33,154 nt of DNA, from contig JALOOJ010000078.1 of NCBI GenBank assembly GCA_025454475.1, positions 1 through 33,154 on the forward strand. Direction: 5' to 3'. The stretch is from Anaerolineae bacterium (lineage in GTDB: Bacteria; Chloroflexota; Anaerolineae; B4-G1; SLSP01). Each line of letters starts with the position of its first letter. Positions within the stretch are counted from its first letter, which is position 1. Under the pieces are notes generated by a model, which saw only the letters and a program-made list of their open reading frames with translations, searched no databases and was not told the DNA's origin. Of the stretch, positions 1 through 7,110 are shown in pieces. Made by a program: the position numbers and the translations under genes.

Positions 1-2
1 GG

Positions 3-584
3 CTGCGCAAGGCACAGGGGTATGCACACGAGCTGTATTACAAGCGGGTGGGTCTCGTCTCCGCCGGGATGATTGGGCGCCGGATGATCGAGTTGCTACA
101 CCCCTTCCGCTGCGACGTGTTGGTCCATGATCCCTATCTCAGTGATGAGGAAGCATGTGCCCTTGGTGTCAGACGCGTTGGGTTATTGGAGCTCTTTGAG
201 GCAAGTGATATCGTGTCGGTGCATGCGCCGGTCACGCCCGAGACGAAGGCGATGATCAGTCAGACTCACTTTCGGGCAATGAAAGACTCCACGTTGTTCA
301 TCAACACTGCGCGGGCCTGGGTCGTGGACCAAGCCGCGATGAAGGCGGAGCTGGCGAGCGGTCGCATCCGCGCTGTGCTGGATGTTTATGACCAAGAGCC
401 GCTGCCGGCAGACGATGTACTCCGCGACCTGCCCAACGTCTTTCTAACGCCCCATGTGTCGGGGCACACGACTGAGTCCCGTATGCGGTTGGTGGAGGTG
501 GTCGCCGACGATATGGCGCGGTTTTTCGCGGGCGAAGCGCCGCGGCTTGCGGTATCCTGGGATCGCTTGCAGATCATGGCCTGA
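3..584 (+). CDS. D-2-hydroxyacid dehydrogenase, 5' end outside window
   Basis: C-terminal part of an NAD(P)-dependent D-isomer-specific 2-hydroxyacid dehydrogenase (phosphoglycerate dehydrogenase superfamily), which interconverts 2-hydroxy and 2-keto acids. The reading frame is open to the left edge, so the gene starts upstream; the GTG at 48 lies inside the Rossmann fold and is not a credible start. Visible: nucleotide-binding loop VGLVSAGMIG (the first glycine of GxGxxG is Ser), catalytic Arg in NTARAWVVD, Glu in DVYDQEP and His in TPHVSGHT. The C-terminal substrate/dimer segment is complete. The stop codon lies in the first unit of a 17-bp tandem repeat. Family assignment is firm; the substrate is unknown, although the sugar-oxidising neighbours suggest a sugar-derived hydroxyacid. 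Confidence 0.88.
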   Translation: MRKAQGYAHELYYKRVGLVSAGMIGRRMIELLHPFRCDVLVHDPYLSDEEACALGVRRVGLLELFEASDIVSVHAPVTPETKAMISQTHFRAMKDSTLFINTARAWVVDQAAMKAELASGRIRAVLDVYDQEPLPADDVLRDLPNVFLTPHVSGHTTESRMRLVEVVADDMARFFAGEAPRLAVSWDRLQIMA

Positions 585-632
585 GTACAGGCTGGGCCTG
601 AGTACAGGCTGGGCCTGAGTACAGGCTGGGCC
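578..632 (+). repeat. Three 17-bp tandem hairpin units with AGTA loop
   Basis: Three identical 17-bp units (578-594, 595-611, 612-628) followed by a GGCC remnant. Each unit holds the self-complementary GCCTG AGTA CAGGC: a 5-bp stem with a 4-nt loop. The first unit contains the TGA of the upstream dehydrogenase and the last ends about a dozen bases before the Shine-Dalgarno of the next gene, so all three would be transcribed in the intercistronic RNA. The architecture (short stem, tetraloop, tandem) resembles the CAGA-loop hairpins found beyond 12.9 kb, but the loop and stem sequences differ. Confidence 0.9.
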
Positions 633-651
633 AGACAACGGAGGTAACACG

Positions 652-1440
652 ATGACGAACGAGATCCACTATTCGGTATTCACGAAACCCTGGAAGACGA
701 TCGACCTGGCGCGCCTTGGGGCCTTCGTCAATGGTCTTGGATTTGACGGAATCGAGCTCCCGGTGCGGCCTGGTTATCAAGTTGAGCCGGAGGCCGTAGC
801 AAACCTGCCCGAGGCTGCTCGGACTCTGGGCGAGTTCGGCGTCAGCATCTATAGTATCGCGGGGCCGACCGATGAGGCGACGATCGCTGCGTGTGCAGAG
901 GCCGGCGTGCCGGTCATCCGGGTCATGGCCCCGGTCGACTATGGGGAGCCGTACTTGGCGGCTGAGGCACGCTATCGGCGGGCCTACGACGCGCTGATTC
1001 CGCTGCTAGACAAGTACGGCGTGCAGCTCGGCGTGCAGAATCACAATGGCCGTTTCGTAGCCAACGCAGTCGGGCTGAAGCGGCTCGTGGAGGGGTACGA
1101 TCCACGACATATCGGTATCGTCTGGGACGCAGCCCACGAGGCGCTCAACGGTATGGACGTCGACCTGGCACTGGATGCGGCGTGGTCGCATCTGTGCATG
1201 GTGAACCTGAAAAACGCGTACTGGCGGCGTACGAGCGGTCCTGAGGCTGAGTTGGCGACGTGGCAGGTCTACTGGACGACAGGCCCGCAGGGGAGGGCGT
1301 CGTGGCCAAGGGTGGCCGGTGAGTTGCAGGTTCGTGGATATGCTGGGGTCGTGTGTCTGACTGCGGAATACAGCGATGAGGGGGCCGTTGATAGGCTGAT
1401 CGCCCAGGACATCGCGTTCGCAAAGGGGCTGTTCGCGTGA
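652..1440 (+). CDS. Sugar phosphate isomerase/epimerase-like TIM-barrel protein
   Basis: A 262-residue xylose-isomerase-like TIM barrel (AP endonuclease 2 superfamily), usually a cytoplasmic metal-dependent isomerase, epimerase, dehydratase or lyase acting on sugars or inositols. Candidate metal or catalytic residues lie at strand ends: Glu35 (GIEL), His131 in VQNHNGRF, Asp159 and His162 in IVWDAAH, Lys187 in VNLKN, and Glu239 in LTAEY. The ATG at 652 has GGAGG seven bases upstream. The stop overlaps a GTG in the following Gfo/Idh/MocA gene, so the two are translationally close and probably act on the same compound. Such isomerase-like/dehydrogenase pairs occur in inositol and 3-keto-glycoside metabolism; the exact reaction cannot be read from sequence. 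Confidence 0.85.
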   Translation: MTNEIHYSVFTKPWKTIDLARLGAFVNGLGFDGIELPVRPGYQVEPEAVANLPEAARTLGEFGVSIYSIAGPTDEATIAACAEAGVPVIRVMAPVDYGEPYLAAEARYRRAYDALIPLLDKYGVQLGVQNHNGRFVANAVGLKRLVEGYDPRHIGIVWDAAHEALNGMDVDLALDAAWSHLCMVNLKNAYWRRTSGPEAELATWQVYWTTGPQGRASWPRVAGELQVRGYAGVVCLTAEYSDEGAVDRLIAQDIAFAKGLFA

Positions 1441-1463
1441 CGGGGCGAGGGATGGAGGATGAG

Positions 1464-2474
1464 ATGAAGGCTCGCATTACCCTTGCGAAGGTGCCGGCAC
1501 CTTCGCAAGGTCCGCTGGTTAGGGTTGCGATGATTGGCGCCGGGGTCATGTCCAACAGAGTGCACTACCCTTCGTTGGCATCGTTCGATGATGTCGAGAT
1601 TGCGGCCATTTGTGATATCGACACCCAGAGGCTGAACACGACGGCGGATCGTTATGGCGTCGAGCGGCGATACGTGGACTACCGGAAGATGATCGAGGAC
1701 GTCGCGCCGGACGCGGTCTACGCCATCGGGCAGCCGCATATCTTCTACGATATCTGGACCTGGTGCCTGCGGCAGGGGCAGAACCTGTATATCGAGAAAC
1801 CAATGGGCCTGTCGATTCATCAGGCACGCTCGCTGGCGTATCTGGCTGAGCAGAAGGGCTGTATTACCCAGGTGAGCTTTCAGCGCCGATCGAGCCCGAT
1901 GGTTGCCAAGTTGCGTGAGATGTGCCTGGCACGCGGCCCGATCGTGCACGCCGTCTGCCGCTTCTACAAGTGCGCCATCGATCCTTACCTTGAGGCGCGC
2001 GATCACATGATGGATGATGGTGTGCACGCCATCGACACGTTGCGCTGGATGTGCGGAGGAGAGGTGGCTGACATTCACAGCGTTACCAGGCGCGTGTTGG
2101 TCCCCGACGCGAACTTCTTCGCGGTGATGTTGGAGTTCGACAATGGTGCAACCGGGCTGATGGTCAATAGCTGGACCAGCGGCAGGCGGATTTTCGACGT
2201 GGAGATGCACGCCCCCGGCATCTGCGTTGAGGCGGAGCACGAGGGGAAGGCGAGGCTATTCGCGGATGGTGACACAGTGGGTGTTGAGTATGACAGCCGC
2301 GAGCTTGCTGGGGGCGACGAGTTCTATGTGTACGGGGGATTCCAGGCCAAGAACCGTGAGTTCATCGATTGCCTGAAGACGGACACGCTGCCGGGCTCGC
2401 ACTTCGGCGATGCCGTCAAGACGATGGAGGTTGCCGAGCGAATCCTGGCGCAGTCGACGCTGCGTGGCGTGTAG
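1464..2474 (+). CDS. Gfo/Idh/MocA family oxidoreductase
   Basis: NAD(P)-dependent sugar or inositol dehydrogenase of the Gfo/Idh/MocA family, 336 residues from the chosen ATG. Rossmann motif GAGVMS (25-30), signature EKP (111-113) with the catalytic Lys, and DDGVHAIDTLRW (184-195) containing the catalytic Asp/His pair typical of the family. GGAGG at 1454-1458 lies five bases before ATG 1464; the upstream in-frame GTG at 1437 overlaps the previous stop and would add nine residues. Residues 6-16 are encoded by a perfect 30-bp palindrome, giving an unusual N-terminal extension before the Rossmann beta-strand. It is the last + strand gene before a convergent boundary. Family is firm, substrate unknown. 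Confidence 0.9.
   Translation: MKARITLAKVPAPSQGPLVRVAMIGAGVMSNRVHYPSLASFDDVEIAAICDIDTQRLNTTADRYGVERRYVDYRKMIEDVAPDAVYAIGQPHIFYDIWTWCLRQGQNLYIEKPMGLSIHQARSLAYLAEQKGCITQVSFQRRSSPMVAKLREMCLARGPIVHAVCRFYKCAIDPYLEARDHMMDDGVHAIDTLRWMCGGEVADIHSVTRRVLVPDANFFAVMLEFDNGATGLMVNSWTSGRRIFDVEMHAPGICVEAEHEGKARLFADGDTVGVEYDSRELAGGDEFYVYGGFQAKNREFIDCLKTDTLPGSHFGDAVKTMEVAERILAQSTLRGV
1481..1510. repeat. Perfect 30-bp palindrome inside a coding region
   Basis: The left arm CCTTGCGAAGGTGCC (1481-1495) is followed at once by its exact reverse complement (1496-1510), with no spacer. It encodes residues 6-16 of the Gfo/Idh/MocA protein. The outer part also contains the smaller self-complementary CCTTGCGAAGG, so several foldings are possible. 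It may be an inserted palindromic element, a protein-binding site or a leader structure covering the start of the gene. Confidence 0.92.
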
Positions 2475-2516
2475 CCGGCGACGAGACTGACCACGGGCAC
2501 CCCTCTTACGACGACA

Positions 2517-2616
2517 GAGCGCAGCCCAGTTCCTCCAGGCTGCGCTCCGCGCTATCTGCGTTGGTTCCAGTCACCCCTGGGTCGCTCAGCGCGACACCGG
2601 GCACTCAAGACGCCCG
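2517..2616. terminator. Hairpin cluster between convergent genes
   Basis: Three successive hairpins fill the gap between the + strand oxidoreductase (ends 2474) and the - strand LysM gene (ends 2657). First: GAGCGCAGCC (2517-2526) pairs perfectly with GGCTGCGCTC (2538-2547) around an 11-nt loop. Second: GTCGC/GCGAC (2581-2595). Third: CGGGC (2598-2602) with GCCCG (2612-2616). Position and strength fit a bidirectional transcription barrier, but neither strand has a U-tract, so classic intrinsic termination is uncertain. Confidence 0.5.
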
Positions 2617-2656
2617 TTCCCGCCGGGTCTGGGTGCCGTGTGGGGTAGAGGCAGGA

Positions 2657-2863
2657 TCATTCGAAGCCGACTGGTTTCACCTTGGGCAGTTCTGTCGGCT
2701 TTGTGGGGATGTCCAGCTCCATTCCTGGTTGAATCACGTTCGGATTCTTGATCTTGTCCTTGTTGGCCTCCAAGATCTCCTTCCATCGATCCGCGTCGCC
2801 CAGAGTCTCCTTGGCGATCTTGCTGAGCGTGTCACCACTCTTGACAGTGTACTTTCTGGCCAT
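2657..2863 (-). CDS. Small stand-alone LysM domain protein
   Basis: A 68-residue protein consisting almost entirely of one LysM fold: YTVKSGDTLSKIAKETLGD at the start and NPNVIQPGMELDIP at the end match the two conserved halves of the domain. LysM domains bind peptidoglycan or chitin-like N-acetylglucosamine polymers. There is no signal peptide or membrane segment, so it resembles cytoplasmic LysM proteins of the YgaU type rather than a wall enzyme. A GGGAGG ribosome site precedes the ATG. It is the last gene of the - strand series, 80 bases beyond a Gfo/Idh/MocA gene; its role with sugar enzymes is unclear. Confidence 0.85.
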   Translation of the reverse strand: MARKYTVKSGDTLSKIAKETLGDADRWKEILEANKDKIKNPNVIQPGMELDIPTKPTELPKVKPVGFE

Positions 2864-2943
2864 CTTTACCCTCCCGAAGCTAGAGTGAACACCAGCCCCA
2901 ATATAGGATGGATCTCAGCCACTGCAAGTACTCGAAGTCAGGC

Positions 2944-4086
2944 CTAGAGCAGTATCGTTTTCCCTGTCCGTTGCGACTCGAGTGCTGCCGTAAACAACCT
3001 GTGGCTTGTGTGTGTCTCTTCCGGCGTCGCGCAGGTGAACGGCTGCTGCATCTGGGGGCCGTGGATGAGCTCATCGCAGAAGGCAGCCCACATTTGGAGG
3101 ATGGCGTCTGAGAACCCGAACTCGAAGATTGAGCCGGTAATCGTCGGATAGGCTGAGGTATGGGGCATGTCGAGCATGCGCCATGCCTGCGAGTCGGGTG
3201 TGTAAGGCAGGAAGGCCAACTGCTTGGGATTCTGGGTCGCAAAGAACGCCGATAGCTTCGTCCCCAAGACGCGGATGAACCACGTGTTTCCGTGCCCGGG
3301 AGCGATGCGTTTGGTCGAGAGCATCAGCGGGAATGCCTGGTTCTGTGTCTCCACATCGCAGGCCAGGATGGCGTTGTCCCAGACCTCAGTAGACGTCAGC
3401 AAACCATTGGCGTCTGGGCGTTCGTCCACGATTCTGGTGAGCAGCGCTCGAACACTTTTCGGAACCCAGCCAAACCGCAGCGGAATGTGGAGGATATGGA
3501 GTCCCAGATCGCCCATGCAACCGTACTCGCCGTTGGTCTCAACCCGTCGTTTCCAGTTGATAGGCTTCCCGGGATCCAGGTCACTGGAATGCCAGAATCC
3601 CGCCTCTACCTCGATGATCTTGCCGAAGGCATCTTCGCGCGCCCATTGCCCGATGCGATAGGGCCCAGGGAAGAAGGGGAACTGCGATGAGCAACGCACC
3701 AGTATGTCCGGGCGCTCACGAGCGCCGGCAAGGATGGCTTCATTGGCTCTCAGGTCAATCCCGAAGGGTTTCTCGCCGAAGAGATGTTTGCCCGCACGAA
3801 TCGCGTCAGTGTAGAACTGCTCATGAAGGTTGTGCGGTACCGCGATGTAGACGGCATCGACCTGGGGATCATCCAGTACTTGGCGATAGTCGGTGGTCGC
3901 AAGGCGCACAGTGGGGATGTTCTCCCTAAACCAGACAGTCGACGCCTCGTGGAGCGCGCAGATGGCCACGATGCACGGCTCGAAGTCGAGGCCCTGCAAG
4001 TGGAGCCATCGGGCCGCGGCACTGGCGAATTCCCGTCCCATGAGGCCACCACCGATGATACCGAAGTTGATGATGCGTTTGGCCAT
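2944..4086 (-). CDS. Gfo/Idh/MocA family oxidoreductase
   Basis: A 380-residue NAD(P)-dependent oxidoreductase, probably acting on a sugar or sugar derivative in the cytoplasm. Rossmann loop IIGGGLMG (10-17), signature GEKPFG (104-109) and GDLGLHILH (192-200), where the usual terminal Asp of the DxGxHxxD helix is replaced by His. The C-terminal alpha/beta domain is complete. It lies 54 bases downstream of the class III aminotransferase in the same - strand series, so an oxidise-then-transaminate sequence is possible. The start at 4086 has only a distant AAGGG upstream, but the Rossmann fold begins right after it, so the N-terminus is probably right. Confidence 0.88.
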   Translation of the reverse strand: MAKRIINFGIIGGGLMGREFASAAARWLHLQGLDFEPCIVAICALHEASTVWFRENIPTVRLATTDYRQVLDDPQVDAVYIAVPHNLHEQFYTDAIRAGKHLFGEKPFGIDLRANEAILAGARERPDILVRCSSQFPFFPGPYRIGQWAREDAFGKIIEVEAGFWHSSDLDPGKPINWKRRVETNGEYGCMGDLGLHILHIPLRFGWVPKSVRALLTRIVDERPDANGLLTSTEVWDNAILACDVETQNQAFPLMLSTKRIAPGHGNTWFIRVLGTKLSAFFATQNPKQLAFLPYTPDSQAWRMLDMPHTSAYPTITGSIFEFGFSDAILQMWAAFCDELIHGPQMQQPFTCATPEETHTSHRLFTAALESQRTGKTILL

Positions 4087-4140
4087 AGGTGCCGATCCCT
4101 TCCGGAACTGGACTCCAGTGACTCTCGAGTAACGCGATGT

Positions 4141-5685
4141 TCAGACGTTCAGACCCTGGAGCACCCTGTCCATCTTGCTGATCAGGAACTCCACCATCTT
4201 GTAGGTCGAGACGAGCGGGATCTTGGTCAGTGCGGCGGGCGGGCACTCGGCTTTGTAGGTGTGTGCGCTGATATCAATGCCCGCGGCTGTTAGCTCTCTT
4301 GTGAATCGAACCGTTGTGTCAACGGAGTGGAAGAAGATCGACGCGAGATGTCTTCGACCCTCGATCTTGTCGATGATCGTTGGGTACTTCTGCGCCAACG
4401 ACCGCAGCTCGTGTTCGTAGGTCTCGCCCAAGTCGCTCGTGTAGTCACGATTCGCTTCGGCGAAGGCGATCGTCACGAGATAGGCGATCGATGCCAGCTC
4501 CTCTTGCCCATTGGTGACGAGGGCGCCGAACTGGTTCAAGTTGTCGAGCGCCGATGTCGTGAGGATCTTGGAGGCAGGATACTCCCCACCCGGGAATCCT
4601 TTGCCCACGGACACAAAGTCAGGTTGCAGGCCATACTCACGGAACATAAACAGCTCGGGTGACCAGATGCAGGACTGGATTTCATCGACCAGTATAGGCA
4701 CATCGTGGTCATTGCACAAGGCGTAGACGCGCTGAAGGTATGGTTCCGTGAGACGAATCCCGCCGTAGTTCATCAGGACGATCTCGTGGAGGAAACCGGC
4801 GACCTTGGTTGCACCGCGGTCATAGGCCAGAAGTACGCGCTCGAAGTCGGCGACGTCATTGATCGCCACAGGCTTGACGACGAAGAGTTCTCTCTCTGCC
4901 ATGGCCTGTCCCAGCCTCGGCCAGAGGTCGCGCATTACCTGGGTGAGGATGGTTGTCCCGTGGTAGTTGGCCTTGCTGCTACCCGCGCGGTCCCCAATCA
5001 CCAGGAATACAGGCGTGCGCCCATCGTAGAGAGGGGTGGGGAATGCATCCTCGAGCCGGTAGAACCGCGCGAGCATCATCTTCAGCGCGGCTTCCACGGC
5101 CAGGCTTCCGGTCTCCAGGTTGATGACACGGCTAAGTACGTGCGCATCGTTGGAGGCAAGCACCCGTTCGAGGGACTCAGTGTCTGTGGCTGGAATGCCG
5201 TTTGCGGTGCGGACGAGTGTCTCTTCGCACAGACGTGTGATGTGGCCACGGGTGTTGTTGTGCGTCGCGTTGGGGATGCCCAGTTCCCTGGCGTTGTCGA
5301 TGAGCGCGTACCCGGGAAAGCTATGTCCGAGCGACGCGTGGTAGTGCTCGCTCTTGGCCGCAAGGTAGAGCCGCCCATCTTCGCCAACCCGGGCAAACCC
5401 AAATCCGGTCAGGGGAGCGGACGCAGGCTGTGTTGCCCGGTTGAAGGATGCGGTGCCGGCGCCGGCGGCGGAGCGGCCCAAACTGGGGCACACGGTCTCA
5501 CCGATGGCATCGACAAGCTCGTCCAGCCGGCTCTGATACCCGCCTGGGGCGAAGTCGACCTTCCGCTCAGCGACGGCCCGGAGTCGGTCCAGGCCGTCTC
5601 CAGTGACATACGCGCGGGCCTCGCACACCGCGTCCGTGTAGGATTGCCCCAGTAGATCGCGGAGCGAGAGCTGGGGGCTGCTCAT
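4141..5685 (-). CDS. Class III (PLP-dependent) aminotransferase family protein
   Basis: A 514-residue fold-type I PLP enzyme of the class III (omega) aminotransferase group, which transfers amino groups between an amine and a keto or aldehyde compound. The cofactor-ring Asp is in ILVDEIQS (Asp334), the Schiff-base Lys is Lys362 in SVGKGFPGG, and the phosphate-binding region is ETGS (191-194). It is longer than usual (about 430 residues) because of an N-terminal region of roughly 100 residues before the PLP domain. Start chosen at ATG 5685, after GGGTGG, because longer versions run into the preceding isomerase gene, which ends at 5693. With that isomerase and the kinase it may make or consume an amino sugar; the substrate is not evident. 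Confidence 0.82.
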   Translation of the reverse strand: MSSPQLSLRDLLGQSYTDAVCEARAYVTGDGLDRLRAVAERKVDFAPGGYQSRLDELVDAIGETVCPSLGRSAAGAGTASFNRATQPASAPLTGFGFARVGEDGRLYLAAKSEHYHASLGHSFPGYALIDNARELGIPNATHNNTRGHITRLCEETLVRTANGIPATDTESLERVLASNDAHVLSRVINLETGSLAVEAALKMMLARFYRLEDAFPTPLYDGRTPVFLVIGDRAGSSKANYHGTTILTQVMRDLWPRLGQAMAERELFVVKPVAINDVADFERVLLAYDRGATKVAGFLHEIVLMNYGGIRLTEPYLQRVYALCNDHDVPILVDEIQSCIWSPELFMFREYGLQPDFVSVGKGFPGGEYPASKILTTSALDNLNQFGALVTNGQEELASIAYLVTIAFAEANRDYTSDLGETYEHELRSLAQKYPTIIDKIEGRRHLASIFFHSVDTTVRFTRELTAAGIDISAHTYKAECPPAALTKIPLVSTYKMVEFLISKMDRVLQGLNV

Positions 5686-5692
5686 CGCCACC

Positions 5693-7090
5693 CTAGACGC
5701 GCACATAGTCCACCCCCAGGAGCGCGGCCAGCTTCTCCAGTGTGCTACCCCAGTGCCCATAGGCAAGGGCTTGGTGATGCGATCCCCCGGCAAGGCTGAA
5801 GCGGGTGAGGAACCCGGGAAGCCCATCGGGGCTTCCCGGGCGGAACATGAAGTGAGGGCGGCCCAGATCGGAAACGTAGGGGAAATCCATGACCTCGCCC
5901 TCGGCTACTACGAAGCGTAGTTTTCCCTCAGAGCCTGTCGTCAGGCTCAGCAATGTAACCTCGCCGGGTTCCAGGCTGAAGGCCAGCAGGAGCGGCGCGA
6001 CTTTCAGATCGATGAGACCTAGTGTGCTGCGCAGCATATGGACGGGCGCATCTTTGCGGGCCATCTTCCAGTTGCCCTCGCCCATGTGCATCATAAGGAC
6101 TGCGTCGTGGGCCGGGTCCATTGTGAACATCTCGGTGAAGTTCGCCGCGCCCGCGAGACCCGCCATCAGTGCTGTGGCGGAGGCGCTCGTCACATCACCC
6201 TCACCGCCAAACCCATAGCCCTCGCCTAGCAGCTTCGCCGCTGCCAGAAAGGGCAACGTCTCCATCCACCCCTCCTCACCGACCGCCACAAAGTGCGCCG
6301 CAAAGCCATGAAGGCCTTTCTCCTGGATCGCCATCCGGAGCGCCCACTCCAGCCGTGAGCTCGCTTCATGCTCACGCTCGGTGATACTGCTGTCGACCGC
6401 GAAGCCTAACCTGTCATCTGCCATCTGCTTTGTGATGGCCTCCGCTGGCGCAGTCCTGGCAAGCGCAGCGATCTCCTTCATAGCCAGATGATGGACTTCA
6501 GCGCCCATCTGTGCAAGGAGTGCTGTCTGGTCGATGCCAAAGTCGCCCATTCCTTCCATCGGATATCCAAGGAGCCCGATGCGCATGCGCCGGGCAGCGC
6601 GCACGGCCTGTGCTGCCCGGCACCAACTTGCAGTCTCGGCAAGCGCACGCTCGTCCTGGTAATGGCCCGTGACCAGGTGGATAGGGCGTCCAGCACGTAA
6701 CAACACATTGCACAGGTCCTGTACGCCGTGCATGCCGTGGTTCCGTAGTGTCTCCTCACTGGTCACATTTGGGGTGATGGATTGCAGCTGTTGGGTGTTG
6801 AAGATGACGACGGGTAGCCGCGTGCGCAGCAGGGCGGGGAGGGCGATATGGCTGGGCGCGTAGGTTAGGAGGACCACGATGATCAGGTCTTTGTCGTCAG
6901 CCTCAAACGCTGCTACTGCCTGGTCCACCTGATCTCGAGTGCTGCACACACCAGGGAAGTCCACCTTTGCGACGGGGGATAGTGATTGTACAAGCTCCTC
7001 AGCAAACGCCGCCATTCGCGGCTTGAGATCGGGCAGAGCATCGTAGAGCTCCAGCATCAGGCCGAGAAGCCCAACTTTCGCTTGCTGCAT
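5693..7090 (-). CDS. L-arabinose/L-fucose isomerase-like protein
   Basis: A 465-residue protein with the fold and ligands of the L-arabinose isomerase (AraA)/fucose isomerase superfamily, which converts aldoses to ketoses with Mn2+. The expected metal ligands are visible: Glu297 in GGEGDVTSA, Glu320 in NFTEMF, His335 in MMHMGEGNWK and His438/439 in GSHHQ. Length is slightly below E. coli AraA (500) and overall similarity looks remote, so the substrate need not be arabinose. GGAGGA lies nine bases before the ATG. It sits 20 bases after the FGGY kinase gene and 7 bases before the aminotransferase gene, so isomerisation followed by phosphorylation of a sugar is the natural reading. Confidence 0.85.
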   Translation of the reverse strand: MQQAKVGLLGLMLELYDALPDLKPRMAAFAEELVQSLSPVAKVDFPGVCSTRDQVDQAVAAFEADDKDLIIVVLLTYAPSHIALPALLRTRLPVVIFNTQQLQSITPNVTSEETLRNHGMHGVQDLCNVLLRAGRPIHLVTGHYQDERALAETASWCRAAQAVRAARRMRIGLLGYPMEGMGDFGIDQTALLAQMGAEVHHLAMKEIAALARTAPAEAITKQMADDRLGFAVDSSITEREHEASSRLEWALRMAIQEKGLHGFAAHFVAVGEEGWMETLPFLAAAKLLGEGYGFGGEGDVTSASATALMAGLAGAANFTEMFTMDPAHDAVLMMHMGEGNWKMARKDAPVHMLRSTLGLIDLKVAPLLLAFSLEPGEVTLLSLTTGSEGKLRFVVAEGEVMDFPYVSDLGRPHFMFRPGSPDGLPGFLTRFSLAGGSHHQALAYGHWGSTLEKLAALLGVDYVRV

Positions 7091-7110
7091 CGTTCAGTTC
7101 CTCCGGATAT

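Noticed and set aside
1269-2240. Open frame of 323 codons on the - strand
   Set aside because: Antisense to the isomerase-like and Gfo/Idh/MocA genes, both of which have full family motifs.
2369-2947. Open frame of 192 codons on the + strand across the convergent gap
   Set aside because: It overlaps the end of the oxidoreductase and the LysM gene, and reads through the hairpin cluster; no family features.
4705-5655. Open frame of 316 codons on the + strand
   Set aside because: Antisense to the class III aminotransferase; no domain and no ribosome site.
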